Positions 1-12,393 of a stretch of DNA of 64,000 bases are shown in pieces. The notes under the pieces are model-generated. The model was not told the DNA's origin and ran no database searches. It was given only the letters and a program-made list of their open reading frames with translations. The stretch spans positions 1,798,501-1,862,500 of the forward strand of contig OX485807.1 in assembly GCA_950295325.1 (NCBI GenBank). The letters are read 5' to 3'. Within the stretch, counting starts at the first letter, position 1, and each line of letters starts with the position of its first letter. The position numbers and the translations under genes are program-made. The DNA comes from Polytrichum commune. Taxonomy: Eukaryota > Streptophyta > Polytrichopsida > Polytrichales > Polytrichaceae.

Positions 1-3000
1 ATATTTGTGAGAATATAATAAAGTTAAGATAATGGAAGTTGAGGAGGCAAGGGGAGGAGACAAACCAGGAGGCTTTTGTGTGTAGTGACAGATTGGTTGA
101 TAGTGACGGCAATAACGTCACTAAGCAAACTCATTTTTTGCGGCTAATCCTTTCTTGCGAGAGTTGGGGTGCGATTGTGTGGGTCAGGAAGAGCAACTTC
201 TGGGGGTGGAGAAGAGTGTGAGTTGAGGTCGTACACTTGCAGGTTGCGCCATCCTGTTCATAAATTTTTGTACACTCAAAGAGTGGTATACCAATGGCCC
301 ACTTGAATCCACGAAGCTGTGATGGGGAGGAAGAGTTGTGGGCAGGGGAGGCAGGTCATGCACCCGGTTCAATTGAACAACTGCGTTCGATGCAGGCGGC
401 GGGATTGGGGTTTGTAATGCCAACATACATGGGCACTGTAGATGATAACCAGGGAGGAGGTAATGATCCACTTGTGACTGTCCAGAAGGAAAGAGATGCA
501 AGGTTGGATGAGAGGGATAATGTGGGATTAATTGGGAGAATTGTAAGTGAGGTTGTAAATGAAGTAGGTGTTGTTCGTGCACTTGATACATGTAGGTTGG
601 AGTCAGTAGTTAGGGAGGTGATTGCAGCAATTGCAGAGAAGTCTTTGCATGTCGTGGGCGGAGACAATGGTACTATTATTCTACCTGCAGGGAGGTTCGG
701 TTTGAAGGCGCATGTAGACAGGGAGGCCCAAAGTGATTGGTTTGAAGGGGAGGATGAAATGTTCCGTGTAGGAAGTGAAGGGCGTAATCAAGCCCTGGCT
801 GTGGGGGCAAGGGCCTTAGGAATGCATCACTTGGGCCGGAGTGAGAACAAGCGGTCATTGCTAGGGAAGGCAAGGTGGACACAACCTTCCGAAGAAGGAG
901 GCAGCAGTGACCATGAAAAAGATTCAGCAGATGACGAAGTTCAAAGTCCACAACCTAAAAGACGGAGAGTCTTACACAAGAAAGTAGTGGCAGCTGCAGA
1001 AGGTGGGAGTTCCGAATTGCAGGTAAGGGATGGGGCTTTGAGGGGGGTTTCAAAGAAATCAGGCAGGGATAGTTTCATGTTAAAGAGCTGCAATGACAAC
1101 ACAAATAAAAAATCAGGGAAAAAACAAAAAGAAATAACAGTGGAGGTGAGGATCAGCAACACAGGCGAGCCCATTGGGGAGTTCTGGAAAGCAATGAGGC
1201 ATTACGCGTATTCATATGCTCCGAGGTACTTCCCATGGCACTTGAAGTGGTCCGAGCAAGATAAGAGATTAAAGAGTTCTTTTGTTAGGAAATTAGAGTC
1301 CAAATTTGGTGGCGGGTGGAATGACACAACTGTCATGAAAGCCATTTCAAAACTGATGAGGAGGAAGAGGTTGTGGGCAAGGTCTTTAATCAGAGAAGAT
1401 GGAGGGAAAGCAGAAAAACCAGTGGCTTGCACATTGGCATCGTGGGACTCTTTGATTGCTCAAGAGGCTCTCAAACACGAGGACGCAACGTTCTTGAGAG
1501 CAAAGAACGCTTTGAAAGCGAGGTTGGAAAAAAAAGCTTTCCACCACTTAGGCACACGCGGGGTGAAGGGCACCTACACGAAGTTTGTAAGCACACTTAC
1601 CATCTTATGTAATTGAATTTTTTCATGTGAGAAATTGTGGGGATTGGTTTTTGTACGGTTTTGTGCCAGTGCGTATTGTTGTGATGCCTCCCAGGGAATG
1701 CATGTAGTTTCTGATGGGCTATAAAAAGCAGCTTGGACAAAAAAGACTCGAAAGAAAGAATTTGGCTCAGGGGATCATGAAACTCGACTTTGGCTCAGGG
1801 GTTCATGTGGGTTCATTGAAAGTTAGAAGAGACTTGGTTATGTATGGTCTAGGTATTGCAGAGGGTGTTAATAACCTGGCGTAGTCTCTGTGGTGAATGA
1901 CAACTGCAGTGTACGCTCAACGTATCATGCTAATAAATGGTCCTTTGAATGTGATGTGGTGCAAGAAATACAAGCTCCCATGAATGAGCCCAAGTAGCCA
2001 GATGCGAACTTGTCTATGTGTTAATGTTTGCAGTGACTAGATAGAAGAATTTGGTAATTAAACCTTTGATTCATGTTGGATGTGCGCAGTTTGAGCGCTT
2101 CGGAAGGCACATGTTGCCTGATGAGATGGACCAGGCAAAATCTCAAGGCTGGAACGCATTATTGAAATCTCTGATGAACAAAACAAATATAGAAGGCGAC
2201 AACCTTTGTACGGGGGACAGAATTGCAGTTGCAGTTGAAGGAGGAAGTTCCAAGAGTAGTGATAGGAGCGAGCCTGCTATTGATGGTAATTCCGATAGAG
2301 CAGGGGAAAGTGAAGATTTGTGTTAGATGGAAGCCTATGGTAGCCTAAATTGTGTATATTTATTTTCGGATGAAGTGCACATGGTGTATAACTGAGATGA
2401 ATAAAAGATCATGCATGAGCTAGCTCATGAACACAGTCGCCTCATGCACTATGAATTTTTGACATCATGAAATCTAAGTGGATGAATGACATGAGAAGTT
2501 ATTTTCCTACTATTTGTTTTTTTTTTCTTGAGACAGAAGGCCTACATGCCAACGCCATGTTATCCGTCAGGTAGAGAGAAGATTTCACAGCCTAAACCCT
2601 GAACCGCCAACCTCTTCCTTGAGATTTGGGTACCTCTCCACGTTCATCCGGTAGTTTAGGGTCATCTCGGACCATTTTTTTCTACCATTTGCCAAACCCT
2701 AAATCCATCCACAGAAGATTTTGTTTCACCTGTAATAACCCACCAGCTGGCATAGTGTGGATGGTACTCGAGATCCCTAAAGTACAAAGAAAAGTTTAAA
2801 ACCGGCGACCGAAGTAAATTCTCAAAATTACAGTTCGTCGCAAATAAATCATGTTGCGCAATTTACTGTGGCACGTTCCTTAGGTACGTCAGTTAGTAGT
2901 ATTTGTCAGATCTCACACCCAATTGTAAGGCGGGATACTCGGGTTTACTATGAAAAGGGATATCCACAGTAGTGACGGGTTAGATGTCACAAAAACCCTG

Positions 3001-3135
3001 AAATAGTGACATCACCATAGTGACGCTTGTAGTGACACCTAGTTGTTACTTATAATTGGCAATGCTTTGGTAAAATGTAGTGTAAGCAGCGACATCTTTC
3101 ATGTCACTACGATACAAAGACTCCACTAGTGCACC
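1..3135 (+). mobile_element. Possible CACTA (En/Spm)-like element around a transposase-associated gene
   Basis: Copies of TAGTGAC lie on both sides of the gene at 294-2326. On the left they are at 83-89, 101-108 and, inverted as CGTCACTA, at 116-123. On the right they are at 2970, 3004, 3018 and 3030, with inverted GTCACTA at 3103-3109. Short subterminal repeats in both orientations around a transposase-associated gene are typical of plant CACTA elements. I could not define the terminal CACTA sequences or a 3-bp target duplication, and the left end may lie outside the window. The boundaries are therefore nominal and the call is an inference. Confidence 0.3.
294..2326 (+). CDS. Hypothetical protein with a transposase-associated-like C-terminal domain, two exons
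   Basis: Exon 1 is 294-1586 and exon 2 is 2090-2326. The intron of 503 bp runs from GTAAGC to GCGCAG and joins phase 0 to phase 0, giving about 510 residues. The first ~230 residues are acidic and low in complexity, followed by a basic patch near residue 224 (PKRRR) that could be a nuclear signal. Residues ~300-380 are rich in Trp and basic residues. Their pattern (FPWHLKWSEQDK, FVRKLESKFGGGW, KLMRRKRLW) resembles the plant transposase-associated domain often found with En/Spm elements. A second segment after the splice (FERFGRHMLPDEM) fits the end of that family. It may be a transposon accessory protein or a domesticated gene. The ATG at 294 is the first in frame. The family call is from memory and moderate. 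Confidence 0.5.
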
Positions 3136-5429
3136 TTGTTACAAAGCTTAGAGAGCAATGTCTCTACTATCTTGTTCCAAAGTGACGTCCTCATCATCAT
3201 GAAGAGTGACATTGATACCACTCTTCTCCATCCGATCAAGAGCAAATTGTTGACCGTCAAAATGTCTCATATTGGAGACACCCACATGGGAAATGTTCTC
3301 CATTTTACTCTCGTGAGAATATTTACTCATCATGATCTTTCAAATGGATTTTGTTGTTCTAACATCCATGTGTGTTGACATCAAAGGAATCAACCATGTA
3401 GGATCTGGATAAAATTGCGCACTTCTGCACATTTGAAACAATGTGTCAGGATGACTCACACCCAAAATGTTTCTTCATGCAAAATTTTGCCCATTCATGA
3501 GCCCTTTGAAGAATGTTGGTATGAGACAAACTATCACGATTCTTGAGACCTACCTTGCTGAATTTCGCTCGCTCCATCTTCCCCTCATTTATATTATCGG
3601 AAGGCACATGATAACGCACAAACTTAAAGTAATCCTCCTCATTGTCCTTCATACAATAGTCAATCATACCAAAAGTATGTGCAATCCCTTATCTCTCAAC
3701 TTCTTACAAGACACAACGTGTTACAAACCTTAATTCTTTTAAATTCTTCCAAAATATATTTGGAATGAACCACCCAACATCGAGGCCTTTGGAGTCCACT
3801 AAGGCTTGAATTTCATATTATATGATCATAAGATAAAATTTGATGTTTCTACTCTTGTCCATGAACCTTTTATGCCTCCACCATGCCGGGTTGTCTTAAG
3901 TTTATCCAAAGCAAAGGCGTACTTTTACATTGATACATAACTGCAAAATTGATAACATAATTAATGAACTCTATGCTTTTATTTTGAACTCAATGTAAAC
4001 CACGATTTATTTTACTTGTAGTCAACATGTACCAATAATGGCTCACATTACACTCCTCATTTAAACTTGAGCGTTTTTGTTCAATTGGTACAACTATCTT
4101 AAATCACCAATCCTAGAAAATGATGAATTTCCATTTGATATCAAAGGTGTTCTTGCACATAAAGTAAGAGGTATTGTATGAGGCCTCAAAATTTTCACCT
4201 CATTAAATGGCTTGGATATGGACATGTCCCATCAAAGGAAATTGATCCTATCCTAGCCACCTTGATTTTTTCGTTCAAGACATGTAAAATTCTAAAATTG
4301 CCCTTCATCGCCATCTGGAAATGCTTATGATTCGATGCACCTCCTCTCTCAACTAAGTACAATCTAACAACACAATGCTCTTCAATGAACCTCCTCAATC
4401 CAACCAAAAGTTTGATATCTATTATCAAACCCCCCCAACAATAGTCACAAAAGCTTCAAAATACTTTAAACAAGCATTAGGTGCGGCTTGCATTCTAGGA
4501 GGCATCTCACAAGAAAATATAAAATAAACAAATGAAATACAAAACAATTAGTAAGATAATCTTATCAAAAATTGATCGTTGAACAATCCATGCTCCGAAT
4601 AGCACTACATGCATACATAAAACGTAGCTTGTTGTCATTGCTAGTCACTTGTTAGAACCTGCATCCGCTGCTTTCTTTTCCGGGCGGCACCCTTGCCCAC
4701 CAAATGTCCCCCTGCACCAACGTGGCTCATTGTATGTAGTGTGGCTCTTTGCATCCCATGGTAGCCAATGGCCTATTTCCTTTGTTATAGAATTCTAGGG
4801 TGGCATGAACTGCTAATCAATGCACAAACACACTACTTATTGGACAAGTTTACTTCTATGTTTCTTGTTCTTACTAAGGCAATTCATTGGCTTGCATGTA
4901 ACATGTTCAATCTCTTGGAAACCATATACCTAGTCATTAAAACTGAAGCTTACTAACTTCATCTCCAAATGTTGTTCAAGCACTTATAGACCAATAGACA
5001 CACAACAATGTGGGATTCTTGACTTGCTTGAGCCACACTACACCACATATTGTATTTAGTGTCATCAATTCTATTTGTCTTGCTCAATACTAATCATAAG
5101 CCTTGTATGTAGTGTCATCAACATGAAATGTTAAACCTAACGTTATTTGTCATTTTTTGTCAAAGAATTTGGCTATTATGGATCTACAAAGTTGTAATTC
5201 TTGTCTATTACTAAGTGATTTTCCATCCAAATATAAATAATCCATGAAAACATTTCATTAAAAAATGTTAGGATGCAAAATATAATAAACTTATTTTTAG
5301 CAATTGGCATTTGATGAACTAGAGGTAAGTTGAGATAACAATACTTGTAAATTTACTCATAAGAAGTGTCATTAAAAGTGTTATCATAGTAACATAAAGT
5401 ACTATATGACACTAAATACAATAGTTTCA
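2327..5429. other. Intergenic, decayed repeats; no gene recognised
   Basis: AT-rich sequence with only short open frames. Beyond the TAGTGAC cluster near 3.0 kb, AGTGTCAT or its complement recurs at about 5060, 5110, 5370 and 5408, suggesting more remains of the same kind of element. Nothing here reads as a recognisable protein. Confidence 0.5.
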
Positions 5430-5885
5430 TAAATAAATAAATAAATATAACACCCGTATATTACATACCGGCGTGAATGTGAGCCCGTTAACTCTACACT
5501 GATCACGGTTCCCGTGATGCAGTATAGGGCGTTATGCCTCCTTTGGGAGGTGGGCTCTGGTGTAGTGCTAGCTTGCCCCCACCTTATGGTGGGAGGACGG
5601 GGGTTTGTTTGTTGTCAAGTTTCCTTTTGTTCAAGACCAGGTAAGTAAGGTATTTGATGGCATTTTGGTGCATGTTTTTCATGAGATTCTTTATGTGAGT
5701 TTTGGGGATTTTTAGCTCTATTAGTTGTTCAATGGGGTTCTCATGTATAGCTCCTCGTACTCCGGCTGTAATGGTAATGAGGGGGTTTGTTTTCTAGCCT
5801 TTGTTCCGTAGTGTGGTGATTAGTGGGTCGTATTTGGTGTGTTTGTGTGTGCAGGCTTGTTCAGGGAATCTGTCATGGCAGTGAT
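5430..5885 (-). mobile_element. 5'-truncated non-LTR retrotransposon (LINE), 3' end only
   Basis: On the minus strand, 5880-5584 reads as 98 residues followed by TAA. The pattern is that of the extreme C-terminal part of LINE reverse transcriptase proteins of algae and early plants: HTKYDPLITTLRNKG, then ITAGVRGAIHE, then HQNAIKYLTYLV. The frame is open apart from one TAG where these proteins usually have Trp (GGC-TAG). The 3' UTR (5583-5450) contains three stem-loops. The element ends in a short (TTTA)n tail at 5448-5430, as expected of LINEs with simple-repeat tails. Truncation at the 5' side near 5885 is typical of target-primed insertion. I found no clear target-site duplication. Confidence 0.7.
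5502..5593 (-). other. Three tandem stem-loops in the LINE 3' UTR
   Basis: ATCACGG (5502-5508) pairs with CCGTGAT (5512-5518). CCTCC (5537-5541) pairs with GGAGG (5546-5550). CCCACC (5578-5583) pairs with GGTGGG (5588-5593). All three are perfect with 3-4 base loops and lie between the stop codon and the simple-repeat tail. Such 3' structures can be recognised by the element's own reverse transcriptase; that role is inferred. Confidence 0.6.
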
Positions 5886-6731
5886 TTCATGTAGTTCTCA
5901 TAGCGACACAAGGACAATGCACTCAATGAATGGAGATATATTATGCATAGAAACTTTATGCAAACTGACAATGTGCAAAATCACATGTATTCACCTACAC
6001 AATTCATCCACATGAACTAAATTAAAAGTTTGGCTTACTTAAATTTGTTAGCTCACTCAACTAATGTTTTTGTAATTGTCAAAGAAAACTCAAAAAGTAA
6101 CAATTACATTCTGATCCTTGTGTACTATGTAGATATCAAAAGCTCTTTCTTTAAAATTTCCTTCCTCCATATGGTGTTGATCACTTACTTGACATATAGA
6201 CATCTCTCATTAGTATATAAACAAACCACATAATTGTTTTTAGGGTCGTGAGTTTGGCTTGAGTTAGAGATCCACACCACTGTTGGATTGATATCATATT
6301 TTTTTCGGTACCTGTATTGACGATGGGTATTTGATGGTGATTTTGTTTTCAGTATCAATCGAATCTCTATACCATGCAAGAATCTTCACACCCAGGTAAA
6401 ATTATTAGGTCGATATCAATATGGTTGAGAATAATCTCAATCCAAATACTAAGTATACAAAGATTCTCTAACCTTGAGATACCCTCAATAGCTGCCATTA
6501 CAATTTTGATACCCATGTGTATGTTCTTTGACACATTAATGGGTATAGAGTATTGATACCCATGCATTCACCTATATACCCGGTGCAACAATAGTCCACA
6601 CTTCCAACAAGTCCAAGTAAGTGCCACGAGGGCACCCGAGTGGCAGTGCTGAGTTGGAAGTATGAGGGCGAAGTGGGAGTAGTCCATCTACACATCCTAT
6701 CCAAGGCCTTCCTCTCAACCACTCAGGCGCT

Positions 6732-6780
6732 GCCACGTCATCTCATTCGGATTCTCCCCTTCATTGGCCTCCGCGATAAG
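6732..6780 (+). promoter_or_regulatory. Upstream elements of LHCII copy 1
   Basis: GCCACGTCA (6732-6740) is an ACGT-core, G-box/ABRE-like site. An inverted CCAAT (ATTGG) lies near 6763, and GATAAG (6775-6780) matches the I-box of light-regulated plant genes. GATAAGACC lies about 105 bp before the ATG, where copies 5-7 carry ATAAGAAC. The GTGGACCCAG module of the other six copies is absent here. Confidence 0.5.
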
Positions 6781-6883
6781 ACCCCCTTCCCCAATGAAGC
6801 TCCCGCTCCAACTCTCTCAATCCGTCGACACCTCTCTCGCTCCCCGCTTGCTTGAATTGTAGCGGATTTTTGGAATTTCAGCC

Positions 6884-8182
6884 ATGGCCGCCGCTACTGC
6901 ATGCGCCTCCACCGCCTTGGCAGGCCAGAGCCTGCTCAGGCAGAGCAACGAGCTCGCCCGCAATGTCAACCTCGGCGAGGCCCGCGTCACCATGCGCAAG
7001 TCTGCCAGCAAGTCCCCCGCCAGCGGCAGCATCTGGTCAGTGCTCTGCGTTCAGATTATTGTCCCTTCTTTCGAGTTCGTTTTGTTGACGTTTGGCTGTT
7101 GAATTCGTGGTAAGGTCTGGTGGAGCGTGGCAACCCGAGTTTTTTACTGTTTTAAAACGGACTTGGGTGTTGGAGAGAGTCATGTTTGAGTTTGGCTTGG
7201 CAATTCTAGCAATCACGGTGAAGAATACAGGTTAAGTAGCAATACAAGCAATCCTACCCTGCAATGTGGGTGATGCAAGCTGCATAGCTTGGGATATGTC
7301 GTTCGCTCCTTGCTTTGCTAGAGGCTTCTTGTGTAAGCGGCAACTGTCGGCAGAGGTGTTGGGGTTCACAGCAAAGGAGAACATTGTAGTTATCATCATT
7401 TACTTAGCCATGTCGACCCGGGTCTTCATTGTCGTCGAGAAATCATTCTTGGAAATAGGGTATCTGTGAAGAGGTCTGAAACAATTACGTTGCTCTAGAG
7501 AAGAGCTAAACCTGAAATTTGGCTGTGCAGGTACGGTGCTGACAGACCCAAGTGGTTGGGCCCCTTCTCTGGAGAGACCCCCTCATACTTGAACGGTGAG
7601 TTCGCCGGAGACTACGGATGGGACACCGCTGGACTCTCCTCCGACCCCGAGACCTTCGCCAGGAACAGGGAGCTCGAGGTCATCCACGCTCGCTGGGCCA
7701 TGCTCGGAGCTTTGGGATGTTTGACCCCCGAGTTGTTGGCCAAGAGCGGCACCAAGTTCGGTGAGGCTGTGTGGTTCAAGGCCGGAGCTCAGATCTTCAG
7801 CGATGGAGGTTTGGACTACTTGGGCAACCCCAGCCTCGTGCACGCTCAGAGCATCTTGGCCATCTGGGCTTGCCAGGTGATCTTGATGGGAGCCGTAGAG
7901 GGCTACCGTGTTGCCGGAGGACCTTTGGGCGATGTGACCGACCCCATCTACCCCGGAGGCTCATTCGACCCCTTGGGTTTGGCTGACGACCCCGACACAT
8001 TCGCTGAGTTGAAGGTGAAGGAGATCAAGAACGGGCGATTGGCGATGTTCTCGATGTTCGGGTTCTTCGTGCAGGCCATCGTGACCGGAAAGGGACCATT
8101 GGAGAACTTGAACGACCATTTGGCTGACCCCGTGGCCAACAACGCCTGGGCATACGCCACCAACTTTGTTCCCGGGAACTAG
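6884..8182 (+). CDS. LHCBM: Major LHCII chlorophyll a/b-binding protein, copy 1
   Basis: Exons 6884-7035 and 7531-8182; the 495-bp intron starts GTCAGT. The product is 267 residues, a normal LHCII length. It binds chlorophyll a/b and carotenoids in thylakoids and forms the photosystem II antenna trimer. The first ~36 residues are a Ser/Ala-rich chloroplast transit peptide starting [15 protein letters not shown]. The mature N-terminus has RKS at 38-40, the usual phosphorylation region. WYGADR (51-56) is the trimerisation motif, and its Trp codon is split by the intron. Helix B carries EVIHAR (100-105), helix C begins near 153 with chlorophyll-ligand Gln and Glu, and helix A carries EIKNGR (215-220). 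The C-terminus is [11 protein letters not shown]. All pigment-ligand positions I know are intact. The exon 1 and intron ends resemble copies 6 and 7, but the promoter and 3' UTR do not. Confidence 0.97.
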
Positions 8183-9662
8183 ACTCACTGTTGATGTGTA
8201 ATGTACGTGAGTGGGTCCAAGGAAACGATGTGCAGCTTAATGTTTTGTAATTTAAAGCCTCCATTCCATCAACCTTGCTTCGGACATGTGTCTTTGACTC
8301 GCCTCTGCCCTAGATTTAATTTTCTCTGCTAGTTGTTGTGAAGATTGGTAACTCTCAAGTGTGGACTTTCCTTGCTGGTCATGCATTCGTAAGAAACTGG
8401 ATTCGTTGTAATGCATTTCGCAAAGAATTCGCTCTACAGCAATGCAATTTGTTGCAATCAAGAACTTGGTGACGCAGTCCATATTTCCTTTTGAATGTGT
8501 CCTTGTGGTGGTAGGTCTCCGATGCTCACTTGACCACACACCAATTCAATATGCTTATCCAACTAAGCATACTATTCGATTAACACCCGCATATCTTAGA
8601 CGTGAATGTAACCTTGGTCTGGAAAGGCAATGTGTAAGAAAATCAGAGTTGCACAATGTGAAATTTCTTTACAATCCTGCGCTAAGTAATTTTTTCTCAA
8701 AAATTATCTGTGTTTTATCTTTATGGCGTGGAAATTAACAAACTATTGCTTTGTGAACTTCAATGGAATGATGTTGGCACGTAGAAACTTCTGGCAAGCT
8801 CGAAAGTAATGAACGACTGCGTTGTATTGTATCCGTTCTCCTGAACTGTACTGTGGATGAACTTGACTTCAGAATTACTTCGAGACTTCTTGAGAGTGGT
8901 CTTTACCGGTGCAACATTTGTGAGACTTATGTCACTATGTAGGCATTCCAGCTTGGAGTATTACATAGCAGAATGTCTTTTTGGAACAAATAACTTTATT
9001 TGACAAAAAATTCTGTCAAACTGAATGGCTCACATTAAACACATAGGTAGTACAATATGAAGAGCACAACCTTAACGAAGTAGCAATGGTGGTGGTGATG
9101 CTGCGTCATGGTGGTGACATTTGTGAGTGTCATCAAAGTGACCCAAACTCTTGTCACCAAAAATTTATGCTGAGGGTTTGCAGGTAATCTACACTATACT
9201 AAACATTTGAGTTAGTGTGGTATGAAAATTGGTATGCCATGTTTCTCAGTGGTTTTCACAACTTGTCATGTAAGTTAGCACCAAGTCTCTTATGACATCC
9301 TTCTATTTGCCACCAGGTGGTTAGTGTTGGTTGATGATGAATAGTGTGACATTCTAAAACAGATGTTTAATATAGTCACCAATGTATGAGATATTAGAGA
9401 AGCAATTCACACCATCTGAGTACAGATAACGTTCCTTGTTTTTGTCAGTAATGCAACAATGCTAAATGTATTGCATGGGCAGACCATTTCTTTCGGAGGG
9501 GAAAGAAGAGGGTGGGGTTTCTGTAATGAAATATATGCTCATGAAACACTGCAAAGAGTATGGAACCCTAACTCCACCTTATTGCTGTAATCAGATATTC
9601 CAATTTGCTAGGTCAAATAATTATTATAACTCAAAGACTTTTCAAGCACCCCTCTTAATAAA
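8183..9662. other. 3' UTR of LHCII copy 1 and intergenic DNA
   Basis: The 3' UTR starts at 8183. It lacks the AGAGGTTGTGGAGATT element of the other copies; TGTAATGTACGTGAG near 8200 may belong to the polyadenylation region. From ~9060 to 9180 there are repeated GTGACA/TGTCAT motifs. No further gene is seen. Confidence 0.5.
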
Positions 9663-12393
9663 TCATGCATTGGCTGCTACAACATTGTAAGACACTTTAG
9701 TAATTCCTTTCTTGACACGAATCTGTGTAACCTGCACCCAACAGTCGCCACTCTCAGAAATTCAGTGTTTAGAAACATCCACTAGTAAAGCACATACCTA
9801 AATGGAGCTTAGTACCTCTCTTGGGCAAGTTTTTGAAATGATCATCTAATGAAACTACATGAAACTTCAGTCATTTTTTTAAAGGTGCGATATCAAATCC
9901 CAATTTGTTTAGTGAAGATAATATGTATTACAGACACATGGTTCATTGTAGAGATATCATGATCTTGTGGTGGTACTACGTGTGTAACAAGTTGACATAG
10001 TTTGGAAGTGATTGCACCTCGGTAACTCAACAATCTCTATTGCATTAAGGTTGATCATGAAGTAATATCAAAAACACAGAACGTAGAATGAACTACCTTT
10101 ACGTCTCCAATTTCCGAGATGTCAGCTACATGCGTCCCTCCACAAGGACATCCTGGATTCTCACCTAAGCAAACAATCCGTGGCCGACTGTCCTGCACCA
10201 CGAGCATCATAGTTATCATTAAATTCTTCACCCTTGCTGTACATGTCAACTTTGACATTTAGTTTATATTTTGCCAACTCTATCGAGGCAGAGAATTTCC
10301 TTCACAACAATCACATTTTCAAGACAAAGGATCCATGAAGATTTTCTCAGGACAGGCTCAACAAAGACCTTAGCGATGTAGTCAGGTAATGTTCCACCAC
10401 ACAAAGCTGCAGCTTCAAAATAAGGTAATATCTCAGCTCGCACCTGCAATACATTTTACAGATTGATGAGAATGATGCAACCGCAGGTACACCACACGGA
10501 AGATGAACAACTACAAGGCTTTCAAGTTTTATCAATCAAAATACATCCAACTTGCCAGCACATCTGTGAAGTCAAACCAAAAAGAGTTAGAAGCATACTG
10601 TTGAGACCACCCACAGTAGAAGAACAAGAAGCTCCCAATTATTGATATGCAATCGATGTAAACCAAATGTTGAATAATAGATTCCATGCCTTTATGGATT
10701 AACTGGTAATATAAATTTGCAACAAGGAATTTGAGGTTAGTTCATTATTTGACCAAGATAGTAGACCCATAGTCATGATGTTTCAAGGAGTTGCAATTAA
10801 GCAACACTACTTTGAGACAAAATTTCAGTTGTGGTTGTATACAACTGGAGATTCTGGGATTAGGTGAAGCAGGTTAAAACCTTGAAATTTAATGTACCTG
10901 GCCACCACATTTGATAAGACGATTTGCATCCAACTCTAAGGCAACACGCTTGCTCTCCAAGTCTTTTGATGGGATGGCTCCCTTGTACTCTACAAAAGGG
11001 CTGGATCAAAATAAAACAAATCAGAGAATGAAAAATTGAGGAACTCAGGTGCATCACTCTAAATGTATAGTCATAGACATAACAAGAAGTGCAAACTAGG
11101 AGATCTCGTACCCATCAGGGAAGTGATGTCCTTTTCCTGGCTCCAATGAACCCAATCCAATGTGTCTCATACATGAATCAAGCAGGTGCCCAGCTGAATG
11201 TAATCTGCACATATGTGACACATCCCAAATGATTGTTGTAGCCAAATTTTGGAGCAAAAATAACTGCTGAACACCCTAGCTTCCAGACTCTTCAAAGAGA
11301 ATGACATTTTTGCAAAAAAACTATCCATAGACAGGGATTCTAGAAGAGAATAACTGACCTAGAATTGTGTTGACGACGAGCACCATCCACAAATATGTTT
11401 ACTTCTTGTTTTGGTTGGAAGAAACTAGCCTCACCATCATTGCTTCCATCAAATTTACCATAATGGTATACCTGCATGAGGTGATCACTCTTTAGGTGTT
11501 AAATCATGTGCCACCCACCAACTAAATAAAAAAATAAAAAATAAAAACGCATCAGCTAAACTTATGGAAAACCTAAAGGCTCATGTCAAACTTTGCACTG
11601 AAACAAACTCATGCCTCAAAATGAAGGTTTCTTTACCCTCACTTTGAAGATGATGAACACGCAGGTCACTTGCTATGACATCAGGAAGAGTCTTGAAGCT
11701 CACTACTCCGGATTTAGAGCGAACATCGGTGACACAAAAGTTGATGGTTCCATCCAATGACACTATGCTGCCTGTATCGCATGGCTGGCCTCCGCCCTGT
11801 GGATACAGTATGGTTTGATCCAAAATGACAACATGCCGATCGCTTTCCTGTTTAAGAGAAATTGGCCAAGAGAACGCAACAATTTTAGAAGCTTGCACAT
11901 ATGAAACATGCTATCGAAACATCCCACACTCCTCACCATAGCAAAATCATGCTGACGTTGAGAGAAATTGTGGACAAATATCTTGAAGAGCTTTTTCTGC
12001 GACAGAGGGAATTTCAAGGAGGGTAACACTCAATCTCATTCAAGAAGTCTTTAGTTTCAAGGTAAGGAGGTCCTTAAGCCCTTGCTAACTTGGTTTCATA
12101 ACCCAACTAAACCCAGCTAAAACCCCTCTTGCCCATACTCTGGCTCGTGATTCTTGAAACTTGTTGCCCACATCGCACAAGAGACACCGACCACACGGAA
12201 AACCCAACTAGAAATTTACTGCCGCGAAAGCACTGACGCTAGGCATCGCAAGAAGCCCACAATTCTGTCTCACCTTCGTCATCGCCAAAACCACAGCGGG
12301 GGCTTGGAGCTTCCACATGTCATCAAAATACACCAATTTCGTGGCTGCGCACTCCACGGCATTGCCGCTCCCATTCTCTCCACCTCCCTCCAT
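9663..12393 (-). CDS. AARSD1: Alanyl-tRNA editing protein (AlaX/AARSD1-like), eight exons
   Basis: Exons in transcript order: 12393-12274, 11847-11704, 11471-11359, 11204-11112, 11000-10898, 10443-10369, 10192-10097, 9731-9663. All join in phase to give 270 residues and a TGA stop. The family is free-standing editing domains that hydrolyse Ser or Gly mischarged on tRNA-Ala. Seen directly: plant-like start ATKLVYFDDMWKLQ (~17-30), GGGQP (58-62), the zinc site H-x3-H in LHSAGH (His128, His132) and CGGTH (Cys233, His237). LEPGKGHHFPDGPFVEYKG and CGGTLPDYIAK are also typical. There is no aminoacylation or tRNA-binding domain, so it is a trans-editing factor, probably cytosolic. Introns are GT-AG, though the donor after exon 6 (AAG-GTCTTT) is weak. 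No sign of decay. Confidence 0.93.

Noticed and set aside
184-667. Minus-strand open frames opposite the first gene
   Set aside because: Composition shadows of the plus-strand coding sequence; no family similarity.
7583-8264. Long frames antisense to or offset from LHCII exon 2 (all seven copies)
   Set aside because: They recur identically wherever exon 2 occurs because of its biased codons; they are shadows.
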